Shown piece after piece: positions 1 to 8,405 of a stretch of DNA of 46,142 nucleotides. The DNA lies in NCBI GenBank assembly GCA_027449545.1, contig DAIDLI010000126.1, positions 1 through 46,142 on the forward strand, read 5' to 3'. Position 1 is the first letter of the stretch. Every line of letters begins with the position of its first letter. Under the pieces are notes generated by a model. It saw only the letters and a list, made by a program, of their open reading frames with translations. It made no database searches and had not been told where the DNA came from. This DNA comes from Acidobacteriaceae bacterium. GTDB lineage: Bacteria > Acidobacteriota > Terriglobia > Terriglobales > Acidobacteriaceae. The translations under genes were made by a program, and so were the position numbers.

Positions 1-212
1 GAGAGATAATCGCGAACGACCAGGGTGTGCAGAATGCGAAAGGCGGTCGTGTGCGCGATACCGGTCTGCCGGACGATTTCTTCGAGCGTCAGGCTTTCAT
101 TTGCCGACTCGAAGCAGGCCAGCAGGTCAAGAGTTTTCCCGACAATAGGCACCCAATACTTGTCGACGCGGCGCGATTTTTCCTCTCGCGAGGCATCCGG
201 CGATATCTTCAT
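1..212 (-). CDS. IclR-family transcriptional regulator, N-terminal part (runs off the window)
   Basis: The 70 visible residues begin MKISPDASREEKSRR and continue into a winged-helix DNA-binding domain. The segment around residues 33-70 (LTLEEIVRQTGIAHTTAFRI then LHTLVVRDYL) has the shape of an IclR helix-turn-helix, in which a family-typical phrase of the type 'GIxxTTAFRIL' forms the recognition helix. The C-terminal effector domain lies outside the window. The start is ATG at 212 with GAGGA 13 bases upstream. It follows the zinc dehydrogenase on the same strand after 66 bases, so it probably regulates the neighbouring sugar genes; that role is inference. The HTH type is fairly sure, the ligand unknown. 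Confidence 0.75.
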   Translation of the reverse strand, partial: MKISPDASREEKSRRVDKYWVPIVGKTLDLLACFESANESLTLEEIVRQTGIAHTTAFRILHTLVVRDYL

Positions 213-278
213 CGGAGCTTGTATTCCTCACCCGAATTGTAGCTTTCAAACCTAAGGATAAGCAGATGTATCAATGTG

Positions 279-1358
279 CTAAACGGGGTACAGTAGAACC
301 TTCACGGCCTGCTTGGTCCTGAACAGGTCGAAGGCCTTTTCCCACTCGGTGATCGGCAGCTTATCAGTAATCAAATCTGTGAACGTGATTTTGCCTGTAG
401 CGTAAATTTCCATCATGCGCCGCCAGGTGTTGGCGGTGTAACAGACCGAGCCTTTGAGGCTGAGCTGCTTATAGAAGATGAGGTCGATGGGGAAGCTGAC
501 GTCGCGCCCGCAGATCGCCACCTGTGTGTAGTGCCCCATGGGCCGCAGCGCGCCCAGGCAGCCGCGTACTGAGGCGGAGGCTCCGGCGCATTCCAGGGCG
601 ATGTCTACACCGCGTCCGCTGGTGTACTCGCGGATGGCTTCTTGCAGGTCCTGCTTTGCCACGTCGATGACGCCGGCCGCGCCGACCCGCAGGGCCGCGG
701 TGAGCCGCTGTTCGTCCCCAGGCGCGCCGGCCACGTAGGTTTTGATGCCCGATGCCACGAGCAGCTTGAGGCAGAGCAATCCCATCGGACCGGGGCCGGA
801 GACCAGCGCCGCATCGCCCAGATTGGTTGGCGTGAGTTCCACCACCGCCTGCACCGCGGCGGCGAAGGGCTCGCTCATGGCTGCTTCTTCCAGACTGAAG
901 TTGCTGGGAATTTTGTAGACCTGGTCGGGCCGGAGCAGCACGTATCGGGTGAAGGCTCCATTCACGCCATGCCCCATGCCGCGGCGGCGGGAGCAGAAGA
1001 TAAAGTAGCCCTGGCGGCAGAACTCGCACTCGCCGCAACTGACCGCAGTGGCACCCAGCCCGGTGATGCGGTCGCCGACCGCGACGGTGGTAACTTCGCT
1101 GCCGACCTCCACTATCGTGCCGGAAAACTCGTGGCCCAGGATCACCGGCGGATAGTTGCGGAAGGTGTCCTGCAGCACGTGCAGGTCGGTGCCGCAGACG
1201 CCGCAGAATGCAATTTCAACTTTGACCTGATGGCTGCCGCACTGCGGCTCATCCACATCCAGAACGCCAATGTTGCCGGCTCCGGGCGCGTACTTCACAA
1301 GGGCTTTCATCTTCCGTCGGTGGAACTCGGCGTCCGGCTGGCAGGATGCGGTAGTCAT
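279..1358 (-). CDS. Zinc-dependent alcohol/polyol dehydrogenase (MDR family)
   Basis: Medium-chain dehydrogenase/reductase of about 359 residues that oxidises a secondary alcohol or polyol with NAD(P). Visible marks are the catalytic zinc segment GVCGTDLH, the GHEFSG motif, the structural-zinc loop CGECEFCRQGYFIFC with its spaced cysteines, and the nucleotide fold VSGPGPMGLLCLKLL. The closest general types are sorbitol and threonine dehydrogenases; the sequence does not fix the substrate. ATG at 1358 (MTTASC) is preferred because AAGGGA precedes it by about 7 bases. ATG at 1310 (MKALVKY) matches the usual family N-terminus, and the longest frame starts at 1403. It lies in a sugar catabolism block beside an IclR regulator. 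Confidence 0.85.
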   Translation of the reverse strand: MTTASCQPDAEFHRRKMKALVKYAPGAGNIGVLDVDEPQCGSHQVKVEIAFCGVCGTDLHVLQDTFRNYPPVILGHEFSGTIVEVGSEVTTVAVGDRITGLGATAVSCGECEFCRQGYFIFCSRRRGMGHGVNGAFTRYVLLRPDQVYKIPSNFSLEEAAMSEPFAAAVQAVVELTPTNLGDAALVSGPGPMGLLCLKLLVASGIKTYVAGAPGDEQRLTAALRVGAAGVIDVAKQDLQEAIREYTSGRGVDIALECAGASASVRGCLGALRPMGHYTQVAICGRDVSFPIDLIFYKQLSLKGSVCYTANTWRRMMEIYATGKITFTDLITDKLPITEWEKAFDLFRTKQAVKVLLYPV

Positions 1359-1499
1359 GAGGGTTCCCTTTTGAACTCGGCGATTGGTCCCGTGACAGTT
1401 CACGAATCATAACGGTTCAATAGGGGTCTGACAAGCTCGAGGGGGAATGGCGTGTACGATAGGGCATCACGGGGCAGGAGCAGGGGCGCGCCAAATTTC

Positions 1500-1529
1500 T
1501 TGACAGCGCTCTGAAATCCCATGTATACA
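1500..1529 (+). promoter_or_regulatory. Strong sigma-70 promoter with an overlapping TGTATACA palindrome
   Basis: TTGACA at 1500-1505 and TATACA at 1524-1529 are separated by 18 bases, close to the consensus housekeeping promoter. The -10 box is embedded in an 8-base palindrome TGTATACA (1522-1529). Such a palindrome could be an operator for a GntR- or IclR-type repressor; that is inference. It points toward the semialdehyde dehydrogenase at 1824 and would give a leader of about 290 bases. Confidence 0.6.
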
Positions 1530-1535
1530 ACGGGT

Positions 1536-1823
1536 GCTCAACGATAGGGTTGAAGGAAGTTCATTACGGAACTTAGGTCAGGTTGAAGCTTCCCCTTGCG
1601 CGGGTTCGAGTTCCCGGCTCTGGAGTCACACATGAAGGCAATCTCGTATTTCTTCGGGACTTTTCAGGGCATCGTGCTGGCTCTGCATATACGATCTGAT
1701 CGCAAGAACCACCGTCACCTGCTGGAGCACGCTTGCCTGATGCTCCCGATCCAGCAACCGAAGATACACGATCTGTGTCATCCTCTTTTCTACCGGCCCA
1801 TGTGGCCGTGAGGTATCCAGCTT
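1536..1823 (+). other. Long leader before the semialdehyde dehydrogenase, no gene recognised
   Basis: This stretch lies between the TTGACA promoter and the ATG at 1824. It contains a small hairpin with arms AAGTTC and GAACTT near 1558-1575 and a TpsiC-arm-like string at 1599-1616. A 71-codon open frame at 1596-1811 has no convincing ribosome-binding site and no family resemblance. It may be a regulatory leader or simply spacer. Confidence 0.3.
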
Positions 1824-3365
1824 ATGTCCAGCACAGCAGCTTCCCCAGGTTCAGCTACCACAGCGGGACACGCGGTCCGCGAAATCACTCACTGGATTGA
1901 CGGCCGGAAGGTGAGCGGCGCCAGCGGGCGTTTCAGCAATGTGTACAATCCCGCTACCGGCCAGGTGCAGGCTACGGTTCCGCTCGCTAGCCAGGAAGAA
2001 CTGGAGCGTGCGGTGGCTTCCTGCGCACAGGCCTTTACCGCCTGGTCGGCGCAGCCGCCGCTGCGTCGCGCGCGGGTCCTGTTCCGGTTTCGCGAATTGC
2101 TTGAAAAGCACCTCGATGAGCTGGCAGCTATCATCACCTCGGAGCACGGCAAAGTGCTTTCAGACGCCAAAGGCGAGGTGACACGGGGACTGGAAGTCGT
2201 GGAGTTCGCCACCGGAATCCCCCAGCTTCTCAAGGGTGAGTTCTCCGAGATGGTCGGCACCGCCATCGATAGCTGGTCGATGCGGCAGCCGCTCGGCGTC
2301 GTCGCCGGCATCACCCCCTTCAATTTCCCGGCAATGGTGCCTATGTGGATGTTCCCGGTGGCCATCGCCTGCGGCAACTGTTTCTTGCTCAAGCCCAGCG
2401 AGCGCGATCCCGGTGTCGCCCTCCGCATCGCCGAACTGCTCAAGGAGGCCGGCCTACCTGATGGCGTCTTCAATGTTCTGCACGGCGATAAGACGGCGGT
2501 CGACGGCATCCTCGATCATCCTTCGATTCAGGCGGTCAGCTTTGTCGGTTCCACGCCGATCGCGGAGTACGTCTATCATCGCGGCACGCAAAACAACAAG
2601 CGCGTGCAGGCATTGGGCGGCGCCAAGAACCACATGATCGTGATGCCCGATGCCGATATGGATCAGGCCGCCGACGCTCTGGTGGGCGCGGCCTACGGCG
2701 CCGCCGGCGAACGCTGCATGGCGGTTTCGGTGGCTGTCACGGTGGGCAACCAGACAGCCGAGACTCTCACCAAGAAGATCGAGGAGCGCATTGCCCAATT
2801 GCGTGTGGCTCCTGGAACCGACCCCGCTGCCGAGATGGGGCCGCTGGTCACCGGCCAGCACTTGGAGAAGGTCAAGGGCTATCTCGATACCGGCACGCAA
2901 GAGGGCGCCGAACTTCGCGTCGACGGCCGCAGGAGCGATGTTCCTGAGGGGGGGTTCTTCCTTGGGCCCTGCCTGTTCGACCATGTGAAACCGGAGATGC
3001 GGATTTACAAGGAAGAGATCTTCGGCCCGGTGTTAAGCTTTGTGCGTGCCCGCGATTATGCCACCGCGCTCAAGCTGGTCAACGAGCACGAGTACGGCAA
3101 CGGCGCCGCCATCTTCACCCGCGATGGCGATACCGCCCGTGCTTTCGCCCACGACGTGAAGGCCGGCATGGTGGGCGTGAACATTCCCATTCCCGTGCCC
3201 ATGGCCTTCCACAGCTTCGGCGGCTGGAAGCGCTCGCTTTTTGGCGATCACGCCATGCACGGCCCCGAGGGCGTCCGGTTCTACACCCGCATCAAGACCG
3301 TAACGGCGCGCTGGCCCACCGGCATTCGCGCCGGTGTGGATACGTCCATGCCCACGCTCGGTTAG
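1824..3365 (+). CDS. mmsA: CoA-acylating (methyl)malonate-semialdehyde dehydrogenase
   Basis: Aldehyde dehydrogenase superfamily member of 513 residues. The family converts malonate or methylmalonate semialdehyde with NAD and CoA to acetyl- or propionyl-CoA, releasing CO2, at the end of myo-inositol, valine or beta-alanine breakdown. Diagnostic pieces are [20 protein letters not shown], the KPSERDP segment, the catalytic cysteine in [11 protein letters not shown] (about Cys298) and the family-typical C-terminus with [24 protein letters not shown] lies 9 bases before the ATG. It converges on the transaldolase unit, with a shared terminator between. Adjacent Gfo/Idh and SDR dehydrogenases favour an inositol- or sugar-acid-like route over amino-acid catabolism; this is inference. 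It could equally be called iolA. Confidence 0.92.
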   Translation: MSSTAASPGSATTAGHAVREITHWIDGRKVSGASGRFSNVYNPATGQVQATVPLASQEELERAVASCAQAFTAWSAQPPLRRARVLFRFRELLEKHLDELAAIITSEHGKVLSDAKGEVTRGLEVVEFATGIPQLLKGEFSEMVGTAIDSWSMRQPLGVVAGITPFNFPAMVPMWMFPVAIACGNCFLLKPSERDPGVALRIAELLKEAGLPDGVFNVLHGDKTAVDGILDHPSIQAVSFVGSTPIAEYVYHRGTQNNKRVQALGGAKNHMIVMPDADMDQAADALVGAAYGAAGERCMAVSVAVTVGNQTAETLTKKIEERIAQLRVAPGTDPAAEMGPLVTGQHLEKVKGYLDTGTQEGAELRVDGRRSDVPEGGFFLGPCLFDHVKPEMRIYKEEIFGPVLSFVRARDYATALKLVNEHEYGNGAAIFTRDGDTARAFAHDVKAGMVGVNIPIPVPMAFHSFGGWKRSLFGDHAMHGPEGVRFYTRIKTVTARWPTGIRAGVDTSMPTLG

Positions 3366-3391
3366 ACCTAGATAAACTATGGAGGTACAGT

Positions 3392-3417
3392 AGAGCCCCA
3401 ACCGCGGTTGGGGCTCT
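3392..3417. terminator. Bidirectional terminator hairpin between convergent genes
   Basis: A perfect 26-base palindrome has arms AGAGCCCCAACC and GGTTGGGGCTCT and a 2-base centre. It sits between the stop of the semialdehyde dehydrogenase and the stop of the transaldolase, which face each other. No long T run follows on either strand, but position and symmetry suit shared termination. Confidence 0.7.
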
Positions 3418-3442
3418 GCTGTTGATGCAGGCTGCGGAAGCG

Positions 3443-4546
3443 CTACACGCGATTGTCAGGATTGGGCAGAGTGACGTTCCGTACAATCGTTGCAAGCTCG
3501 TGCGTGGCATCCAGGAAGCCGCGCAGCGTGCGCATGGTGGCGCCGAAGGTGTCGAACTCCGGCACGCTCAGGCCGCCCTCTTCGTAGGCGCGCACAAAGT
3601 CAGGGAACTTGCGCTGCAAGTCCGACACAATCTTCGGATCCACCGGCTTCTCGATTCGGCTTTCGCACTTGACGTCGCTGGCATTGAAGCGTACCTGCCA
3701 ACGATGAGGCGGGGAGATCACCACGTCGCCGCCGATCAACTCGCTCCAGTGCATGTGGTTGCGGTAGGCCGCGGAGAGCAGGCGCAGGCGGTAGCCGCGC
3801 TCCTTGTAAAGCTTGTAGGTTTTCTTAAAGACCGCTACGCCGCCCCACTCCAGGTAGCCTGGCTCGCCGGTCGTGATCTGCTTCTTCTCGGCGACCACTT
3901 TGAGCCAGTCATCCAAGCGGCCCACCATGATGGTGCACACCGGCCCCATTGTGGAGATGGCTTTGCCCTCTTTCTCACGCCGTGTCAGTCCGCGCTCCAC
4001 GGCCTCCGCCACCGCTACACACTGCGGCAGCGTAAAGCACGCGGTGGCGTTGATGCTCACCCCGCGATAGGTCGCCTCTTCGATGGCGGGGATGCCCGCG
4101 GCCGTCACCGGAATTTTGACGATCATGTTGGGCGCCAGCGAGCTGAAGCGCTCCGCCTGCTCTACCAGGCGCTTTGGGTCTTTGTAGAGATGGGGGTCGG
4201 TCTGGATCGAAAGCCTGCCGTTCTTTCCCTTGTGCTCCCGGAAGGCCGGTTCCAGCAGCTTGGCGCGCGTGGACGAGACCGTTTCGATGAGCATCCAGCC
4301 AATCTCATCCTCGGTCGCGGCCGGATTCTGTGCGGCCAGTTCCTTGATCTTGGCATTCCAAAGATCGGCTTCACTCTTCAGCGCTTCAAGAACGATGACC
4401 GGATTGCAGGTTGCGCCCACGCCGCCATGCTCGATGGTGTAGGTCAACTCGGACAGGGTTGCTGAATCATTCCAAAGCACCGTGGGGGTGGTTTGAGTCA
4501 TTTCGTGCAGCGTGCTTTTGAATTTTGTGGGGGCAGCGGTTGCCAT
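3443..4546 (-). CDS. tal: Transaldolase-family protein
   Basis: Schiff-base class I aldolase of the transaldolase family, about 367 residues. It transfers a dihydroxyacetone unit between sugar phosphates, or cleaves a related ketose phosphate. The catalytic lysine is Lys144 in MIVKIPVTAAG, and the early acidic residue is in WNDSAT (Asp27). TCNPVIVLEAL and GVSINATACFTL are also family-typical. The start at 4546 is chosen because GAGGT stands 7 bases upstream; a longer frame to 4681 would overlap the neighbour and adds unlikely sequence. It is the last gene of a four-gene minus-strand unit (gap to the M24 gene 70 bases). The VKIPVT form is nearer the fructose-6-phosphate aldolase-like branch than to TalB, so the exact substrate is open. 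Confidence 0.85.
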   Translation of the reverse strand: MATAAPTKFKSTLHEMTQTTPTVLWNDSATLSELTYTIEHGGVGATCNPVIVLEALKSEADLWNAKIKELAAQNPAATEDEIGWMLIETVSSTRAKLLEPAFREHKGKNGRLSIQTDPHLYKDPKRLVEQAERFSSLAPNMIVKIPVTAAGIPAIEEATYRGVSINATACFTLPQCVAVAEAVERGLTRREKEGKAISTMGPVCTIMVGRLDDWLKVVAEKKQITTGEPGYLEWGGVAVFKKTYKLYKERGYRLRLLSAAYRNHMHWSELIGGDVVISPPHRWQVRFNASDVKCESRIEKPVDPKIVSDLQRKFPDFVRAYEEGGLSVPEFDTFGATMRTLRGFLDATHELATIVRNVTLPNPDNRV

Positions 4547-4616
4547 GGTAAACCTCGCGAAAGTTGTTTGAAGTTGCCGGGGAGAAGAGCGCACCGACTC
4601 CCCCAAAGTCGATCCG

Positions 4617-5792
4617 TTAGTTGCAGGTCTTTCGGAATGGGCCCAGCACGCGCGGCCCGTCACTGGTGACGGCCACATCATCTTCGATGCGGACGCCGCC
4701 GAACTCTGGCGAATAAATGCCCGGTTCTACGGAAGTGAGCACCCCCTCGTCGAGGACGTCCTCGGAGGTGGGGCCGAGAATGGGCCATGACTCGTGGTAT
4801 CCAAACCCCAGGCCGTGACCCGTAATGTGGGGAAAATGCTTGCCGTAACCGGCCTCTTCAATCACCGAGCGCGCCGCCGCATCCACATCCCTGGCGCGTA
4901 CACCCGGACGAAGCACGGCTGTGGCGGCCTCCTGTGCCTTCCGCACGATGTCATAGATTCTCAGTTGCTCGTCGCGCGGAGTTCCCGCCACGCGAACCCT
5001 GGTGCGGTCGCCCCAATAGCCGTCCACTACCAGCCCCAGCTCCAGCACCGCAAAATCGCCATCGATCATCTTTCGCGGTGTGGAGATGATGTTCGGGCGA
5101 TGCGCGATGGCCGTCTCTGCCGCGCCCGTGCTCACCTGCGCAAAGGCGCGCACGCGCACGCTGCCGCGGTAGCCCGTGCCCTGGATCATGATCGCCTTTT
5201 CGACGATTGCCGCCAATTCGACGCCGGAGATACCCACTGCAACTGCCTCTTCGAAAGCGGCCAGTCCAAAGCAGGAGACCTCGCTGGCAATAGCCAGCCG
5301 ATCGAGTTCGTATGCGGTCTTTCGCCTCCGCTCGTGCTGGATCATCGCCGTGGCGTCTATCAGTTCCTTACCGGCGAAGATCTCCCGCAGCAAGGCCATC
5401 GAGGTTGCCGCCGGAACCATGCCTTCGGCCGCGTTCCACGACGGCGCATGGGTCTCAAAGTTGCCTTCGTACCCGATCCGTTTCCAGGAACTGCCGGCTT
5501 GTTCCTGGATGAGCTTTTTCACTGCTTCGAGAAGCGATGGATGGTGATGAGCGCCATGCGGAAAGAAGATCGCGTCGCAATCATGGAGGCTGGCGATCAC
5601 TTCGTTCTCGTAGCACGCCGGCGCAATCAATTTAGCGTGGCCTTCCAGCGGAAAAACCAGGAATGCTGCGCCGATCATGGGCCAATGGCCGCTGAGCAGG
5701 AGCACGTTCTCGGGCAGGCGCAGTATCAGCGCATCCAGCCCGAGGGCTTCCATGGCGCACCGCATCCGGGTTCTGCGCTCTTCATTGGGCAT
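4617..5792 (-). CDS. M24-family (creatinase/Xaa-Pro aminopeptidase-like) hydrolase
   Basis: Protein of 391 residues with an N-terminal creatinase-like domain (about 1-150) and a C-terminal pita-bread fold. Candidate metal ligands are Glu251 (canonical position is Asp), Asp262 in GDRTR, His326 in HITGHG, Glu356 in SVEPGIY and Glu370 in GGVRIEDD. The Asp-to-Glu change at the first ligand is unusual and could mean altered metal use or a non-peptidase role. AGGAG lies 10 bases before the ATG. It sits between the SDR gene and the transaldolase (58 and 70 base gaps), an odd place for a dipeptidase, so a hydrolase acting on a small amide in the sugar pathway is possible; that is speculation. Confidence 0.8.
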   Translation of the reverse strand: MPNEERRTRMRCAMEALGLDALILRLPENVLLLSGHWPMIGAAFLVFPLEGHAKLIAPACYENEVIASLHDCDAIFFPHGAHHHPSLLEAVKKLIQEQAGSSWKRIGYEGNFETHAPSWNAAEGMVPAATSMALLREIFAGKELIDATAMIQHERRRKTAYELDRLAIASEVSCFGLAAFEEAVAVGISGVELAAIVEKAIMIQGTGYRGSVRVRAFAQVSTGAAETAIAHRPNIISTPRKMIDGDFAVLELGLVVDGYWGDRTRVRVAGTPRDEQLRIYDIVRKAQEAATAVLRPGVRARDVDAAARSVIEEAGYGKHFPHITGHGLGFGYHESWPILGPTSEDVLDEGVLTSVEPGIYSPEFGGVRIEDDVAVTSDGPRVLGPFRKTCN

Positions 5793-5850
5793 CGTTCAAA
5801 ACTCCTAGGTAGCTGCAGGCGCCGTGTCAGCGGCTATCCCGCGTCAGCGG

Positions 5851-6708
5851 CTATCCCGCGCCGATAAATCCGGGGTAGAGCAGCATGCCTCCATCCACAT
5901 AAACGGTAGTTCCCTGCACGTAATCGGATTCGTCGGAGGCGAGCCATACCGCCAGCCTTGCCACGTCGTCGGGCTCGCCGATGCGCTTGGAGGGGATCAG
6001 CTTCAGCAGCACCTTGTCGAACAACTCCGGCGTGGTCAGCTTCTCTACGTTCATTGGGGTGCGGATCGCGCCCGGCGAGATGGCGTTCACGCGGATGCGC
6101 AGGTGGGCAACCTCCTGGGCCAGGCTCTTCATGAAGAGCATCAGTCCGCCCTTGGCCGCAGCGTAGTTCGCATGACCCTCCCAGGGAATCACGTCATGCA
6201 CCGAACTGATGAAGATCAGTTTGCCGCAGGCGTAGGAGATCTTGCGGTCGATACCCTGGCGCTTGAAGATGCGGATCGACTCCCGCGCTGCCAGAAACAT
6301 GCCGGTCAGATTGACGTCGATGACTCGCTTCCACTGGTCAAGCGTCATCTCATCTACCGGCGCGTTCAGCTGAATCGCGGAGTTGGGCACGCAAATGTCC
6401 AGCCGGCCGAACTCCTTTAACGCGTAGGCGAACATGGCTTGCACTTCGTCTTCTTTGGAGACATCAGCCTTGAAGAGCACGGCCTTTCCGCCGGCCCGCT
6501 CGATCTCGCGCGCCGTCTCTTCGGCGCCGCTGGGATCGCTGTTGTAATTCACCAGAACGTCCGCCCCGGCCTTGGCAAAGCCGATGGCCATGGCCTGCCC
6601 TAATCCCTTGCTCGCGCCTGTGACAAGCGCCTTTTGTCCCACCAGCACGCGATGAATCGGGGCCGGAGGCATTTCATTGGGCGGAGTATATCTATGGTCC
6701 TCTGGCAT
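5851..6708 (-). CDS. SDR-family oxidoreductase, glucose 1-dehydrogenase-like
   Basis: Classical short-chain dehydrogenase of about 285 residues. It shows the cofactor motif TGASKGLG (residues 30-37), the catalytic serine in FISSVHD (168/169), Tyr182 and Lys186 in YAAAK, and the family end phrase GTTVYVDGGM. The NNAG motif is replaced by PNSA. The expected reaction is NAD(P)-dependent oxidation of a sugar or polyol hydroxyl. The start at 6708 (MPEDHRY) is favoured by GGAGG just upstream; an in-frame start at 6768 only adds an unlike N-terminus. It is second in the minus-strand unit after the Gfo/Idh gene. Confidence 0.85.
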   Translation of the reverse strand: MPEDHRYTPPNEMPPAPIHRVLVGQKALVTGASKGLGQAMAIGFAKAGADVLVNYNSDPSGAEETAREIERAGGKAVLFKADVSKEDEVQAMFAYALKEFGRLDICVPNSAIQLNAPVDEMTLDQWKRVIDVNLTGMFLAARESIRIFKRQGIDRKISYACGKLIFISSVHDVIPWEGHANYAAAKGGLMLFMKSLAQEVAHLRIRVNAISPGAIRTPMNVEKLTTPELFDKVLLKLIPSKRIGEPDDVARLAVWLASDESDYVQGTTVYVDGGMLLYPGFIGAG

Positions 6709-6902
6709 TGCGCCTCCACGGTCCGCAACCTCACGGCTTGGGGACCGAACAAGCATTCGGCTCGTCACCGATCATGCGATGGAATTCCCTATAGAAAACA
6801 GTTCGTTTTCTCTATCAAGCAGGTCAAGCATAGCATCGCAATCAGGAATCAAGGGAGGTTCTGAGAGCGGAGAAGTTCTGATGGGAACTCCTCCGCCGCA
6901 CC

Positions 6903-8039
6903 TTACGCGATGTCCAGCCAGCCGTGCTTCTTCGAGCTCTCTACCACCGCATCCACAATCTGAAGTTGCCGGATGCCGTCTTCGAAGGTGGGGTGCTCGA
7001 CCGGCGCGCCTGGATCGGCCACTCTGCGGTAAAAGCGCCGGAAGGTCTGCTTGAAGGTATCGTCGTAGCCTTCGCTGTGCCCGCCAGGCAGATCGGCGAA
7101 GCTGCGCGCTCCCTCCTCAAACAGCACCGCATCTTTGATCAAGATTTCACTGGGGCGGTCGCGGTGGCCGATCCACAGTTCATCCGGCCGTTCCGCGGTC
7201 CATGCCGCCGAGCACCTTGTTCCGTACACTTCCAGAAAGAGCCGGTTCTTGCGCCCGGCAGCCATCTGGCAGGCGGTTAACGAGCCGCGTGCGGTCTTGC
7301 CCATCCTGAAGGTCATCGACACGAAGTCCTCGTTTGCGATCGGCACCTCGGTGTATTCCGCGGGACGCAAATCCTTGCCCTTGAAGGTCTCCACCGGAAC
7401 GGTGGGCTTCTTACGCGTGCTGAGGAAGATCTCGGTGTCGGCGCAGAGGGCAGTCATCTTCAGCCCCGTCACGTGCTCGGCCAGATCGCACCAGTGCGTG
7501 CCGATGTCGGCGAAGGTGCGCGACTTGCCGTCTTCAATGCGCCAGTTCCAGTCGGTATCGTAGAGGAGCCAGTCCTGCAAATAGGTACCTTGCACGAAGC
7601 GGATCTCGCCAAATTCGCCGGCCAGCCGCATCTGCCGCATCTGCTGCACCTGCGGATAGCTGCGCACGTTGTAGAGCGTGCAATGCGCCACGCCCTTTTC
7701 ATTGGCCAAGGCCAGCATCTTGCGCCCCTCGTCGACGGAGGACGCAAGCGGCTTTTCACATAGGACATGCTTACCCGCCATGAGCGCGGCCATGGTCTGT
7801 TCACAGTGCAGGGAATTGGGCGAGCAGATGTGCACTGCATCCACCTGCGGATCGGCAATCAGTTCCCGGTAATCGCCGGTGGCCCGATCTATGAATACCT
7901 GGTCGGCGAACTTGCGCGCGCGCTCGGTAGAACTGCCCGCAACGCCAACAACCTCGATGTTGCCCAGGCGCCGCAACGCTTCGGTGTGCACGCGCCCCAT
8001 GAATCCTGTACCGATAATCGCAACCTTGATCTTTTTCAC
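6903..8039 (-). CDS. Gfo/Idh/MocA-family oxidoreductase
   Basis: NAD(P)-dependent sugar dehydrogenase family protein of 378 residues. The N-terminal Rossmann fold begins at KVAIIGTGFMGRVH, the conserved EKP triad is Glu95-Lys96-Pro97 in HVLCEKPLASS, and a DIGTHWCDLAEHVTG segment forms the substrate-side catalytic region. Members include inositol 2-dehydrogenase and glucose-fructose oxidoreductase; the sequence does not decide among them. The start codon is GTG at 8039 with GGAGG three bases away, an unusually tight spacing. It is first in the minus-strand unit, 194 bases before the SDR gene. Confidence 0.88.
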   Translation of the reverse strand: MKKIKVAIIGTGFMGRVHTEALRRLGNIEVVGVAGSSTERARKFADQVFIDRATGDYRELIADPQVDAVHICSPNSLHCEQTMAALMAGKHVLCEKPLASSVDEGRKMLALANEKGVAHCTLYNVRSYPQVQQMRQMRLAGEFGEIRFVQGTYLQDWLLYDTDWNWRIEDGKSRTFADIGTHWCDLAEHVTGLKMTALCADTEIFLSTRKKPTVPVETFKGKDLRPAEYTEVPIANEDFVSMTFRMGKTARGSLTACQMAAGRKNRLFLEVYGTRCSAAWTAERPDELWIGHRDRPSEILIKDAVLFEEGARSFADLPGGHSEGYDDTFKQTFRRFYRRVADPGAPVEHPTFEDGIRQLQIVDAVVESSKKHGWLDIA

Positions 8040-8405
8040 CGACCTCCACTCCTTGCCGCGCTGCCGTCGGAGGAGTCCAGATCGTTTCCTGGGAAGAAGA
8101 ACTCCGGGACCGCCGCAGCCGCTTTCCTATTTGAAAAATCTTCGCAAAGCTATCCGCGACACCACTATAGAGCATCGACTGTACGGCTTACCTCAAGAAA
8201 CCTTCCGATCTGAACCGATGGCCGTCAGGCCCCAGTGCGGAGCCAAACTGGTTGTGAGCCACATCACCGACGATGCACCACAAAACGCGAAACAACAGAA
8301 GCAGTGTTGAGCAGTTGGGCGTAGCTTTTCTCGAGACGACTCTCGGAACTATCGTACGGTGATAAGGCCCGGATTCGCGCTGCTTCTGCTCCCCCAGGAG
8401 GCACG
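8040..8405. other. Divergent intergenic region
   Basis: 366 bases separate the minus-strand sugar unit from the plus-strand lipoprotein gene. A TATAGT box on the minus strand near 8163-8168 could serve the sugar unit, without a good -35. A short hairpin with arms CGAGA and TCTCG near 8333-8346 precedes the lipoprotein. No gene or RNA was recognised. Confidence 0.3.

Noticed and set aside
1599..1630. TpsiC-arm-like string GCGGGTTCGAGTTCCCG with a following CTCTGGAGTCACA, resembling a tRNA 3' end
   Set aside because: No matching acceptor strand, D-arm or anticodon arm lies within 90 bases upstream, and position 61 is T instead of C. At most a decayed fragment or chance.
1596..1811. 71-codon open frame before the semialdehyde dehydrogenase
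   Set aside because: No ribosome-binding site and no recognisable protein pattern; it lies in the presumed leader.
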